Positions 5,994 to 6,229 of a DNA stretch of 6,229 nt are shown piece by piece (position 1 is the stretch's first letter; the number at the start of each line of letters is the position of its first letter). The notes under the pieces were generated by a model. The model ran no database searches. It had not been told where the DNA came from and saw nothing but the letters and a program-made list of their open reading frames with translations. The translations under genes and the position numbers were made by a program. Source of the DNA: JBDSLU01 sp039916225 (GTDB taxonomy: Bacteria; Acidobacteriota; Vicinamibacteria; Vicinamibacterales; Vicinamibacteraceae); contig JBDSLU010000312.1 of NCBI GenBank assembly GCA_039916225.1, positions 1-6,229 on the forward strand, given 5' to 3'.

Positions 5994-6229
5994 CTACTGT
6001 GCCCGCGAGGTGAGCCAGGCCCGGCGCATGGCCAGTTCCTCGGCGGTCGCCGTTTCGCCGGCGCTCTCACGCGTCACCAACGTCCGCGTCGGATGTCCGC
6101 GCAGCGCGATCGTCGCCTGCTGCGGCTTGCCGTTGCGCACGAACGTCGCCTCGAGGCGATCGCCGGGCCTGGCAGCGTCGACGATCGCAGCGACGTCGCC
6201 GGCGGCGCGCACGTCCTTGCCATTGATCG
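5994..6229 (-). CDS. C-terminal PDZ end of a probable M61-family peptidase (partial)
   Basis: The last 77 codons of a minus-strand gene are visible; the 5' part lies beyond base 6229. The segment begins with INGKDVRAAGDVAAIV and continues with RPGDRLEATFVRNGKPQQATIAL, split here because it is a long match. This is the second half of a PDZ domain: ligand-loop Asn-Gly, the helix, then the 'GD.....RNGK' strands. The tail after the PDZ domain (SAGETATAEELAMRRAWLTSR) has the '..AGE.LT..Q..FR.AWL.S' look of the C-terminus of M61 glycyl-aminopeptidase-like proteins. Those are exported or periplasmic zinc peptidases with a C-terminal PDZ domain. The catalytic HExxH region is out of view, so the family call rests on the tail alone. 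Other PDZ proteins, such as trypsin-like proteases or aspartyl proteases with a PDZ, remain possible. It ends in TAG 21 bases before the channel gene and is probably cotranscribed with it. Confidence 0.65.
   Translation of the reverse strand, partial: INGKDVRAAGDVAAIVDAARPGDRLEATFVRNGKPQQATIALRGHPTRTLVTRESAGETATAEELAMRRAWLTSRAQ

Overview
The window is about two-thirds G+C and densely coding, with strong G/C bias at third codon positions. The largest gene, on the minus strand, is an 824-residue duplicated MacB/FtsX-type permease of the ADOP kind (acidobacterial duplicated orphan permease). This points to an acidobacterium, perhaps of the Vicinamibacteria type. That placement rests on gene content only. 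I see no rRNA, tRNA, CRISPR array, insertion sequence or phage gene, and no full-length gene looks broken.

Layout from left to right. (1) Bases 1-87 are probably the 3' end of an unidentified plus-strand gene. A 72-base spacer with two 7-bp inverted repeats follows, then a small conserved-type basic protein (160-363). (2) The ADOP permease (394-2868, minus) converges on the small gene with a 30-base gap. (3) A divergent control region (2869-3032) lies between the permease and the plus-strand genes. It holds a 13-base direct repeat with a 20-base period. On the permease's RNA-like strand it also holds five closely spaced runs of three or more G, a potential quadruplex in the permease leader. 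(4) A tight plus-strand cluster of four genes (3033-5381) encodes an exported alpha/beta hydrolase, a DHCW-type cupin, a class I SAM methyltransferase and an exported SnoaL/DUF4440-like protein. Neighbouring genes overlap by one base or are separated by 2-5 bases. (5) A minus-strand pair follows: a TMEM175-type potassium channel (5382-5972), with upstream of it the C-terminal PDZ end of a probable M61-family peptidase that runs off the window.

The four-gene cluster is very likely one operon, because its junctions leave no room for internal promoters. Its shared job is not evident. A secreted esterase-like enzyme, a small metal-binding cupin, a methyltransferase and a SnoaL-like protein could together modify or detoxify a small molecule, but that is inference. 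The last operon gene and the channel gene are convergent, and their stop codons abut with no base between them. The permease has no ATPase partner here, as is usual for ADOP genes. I do not see a clearly new system. The points most worth following are the G-rich permease leader, the composition of the four-gene cluster, the zero-gap convergent junction and the inverted repeat in front of the small gene.
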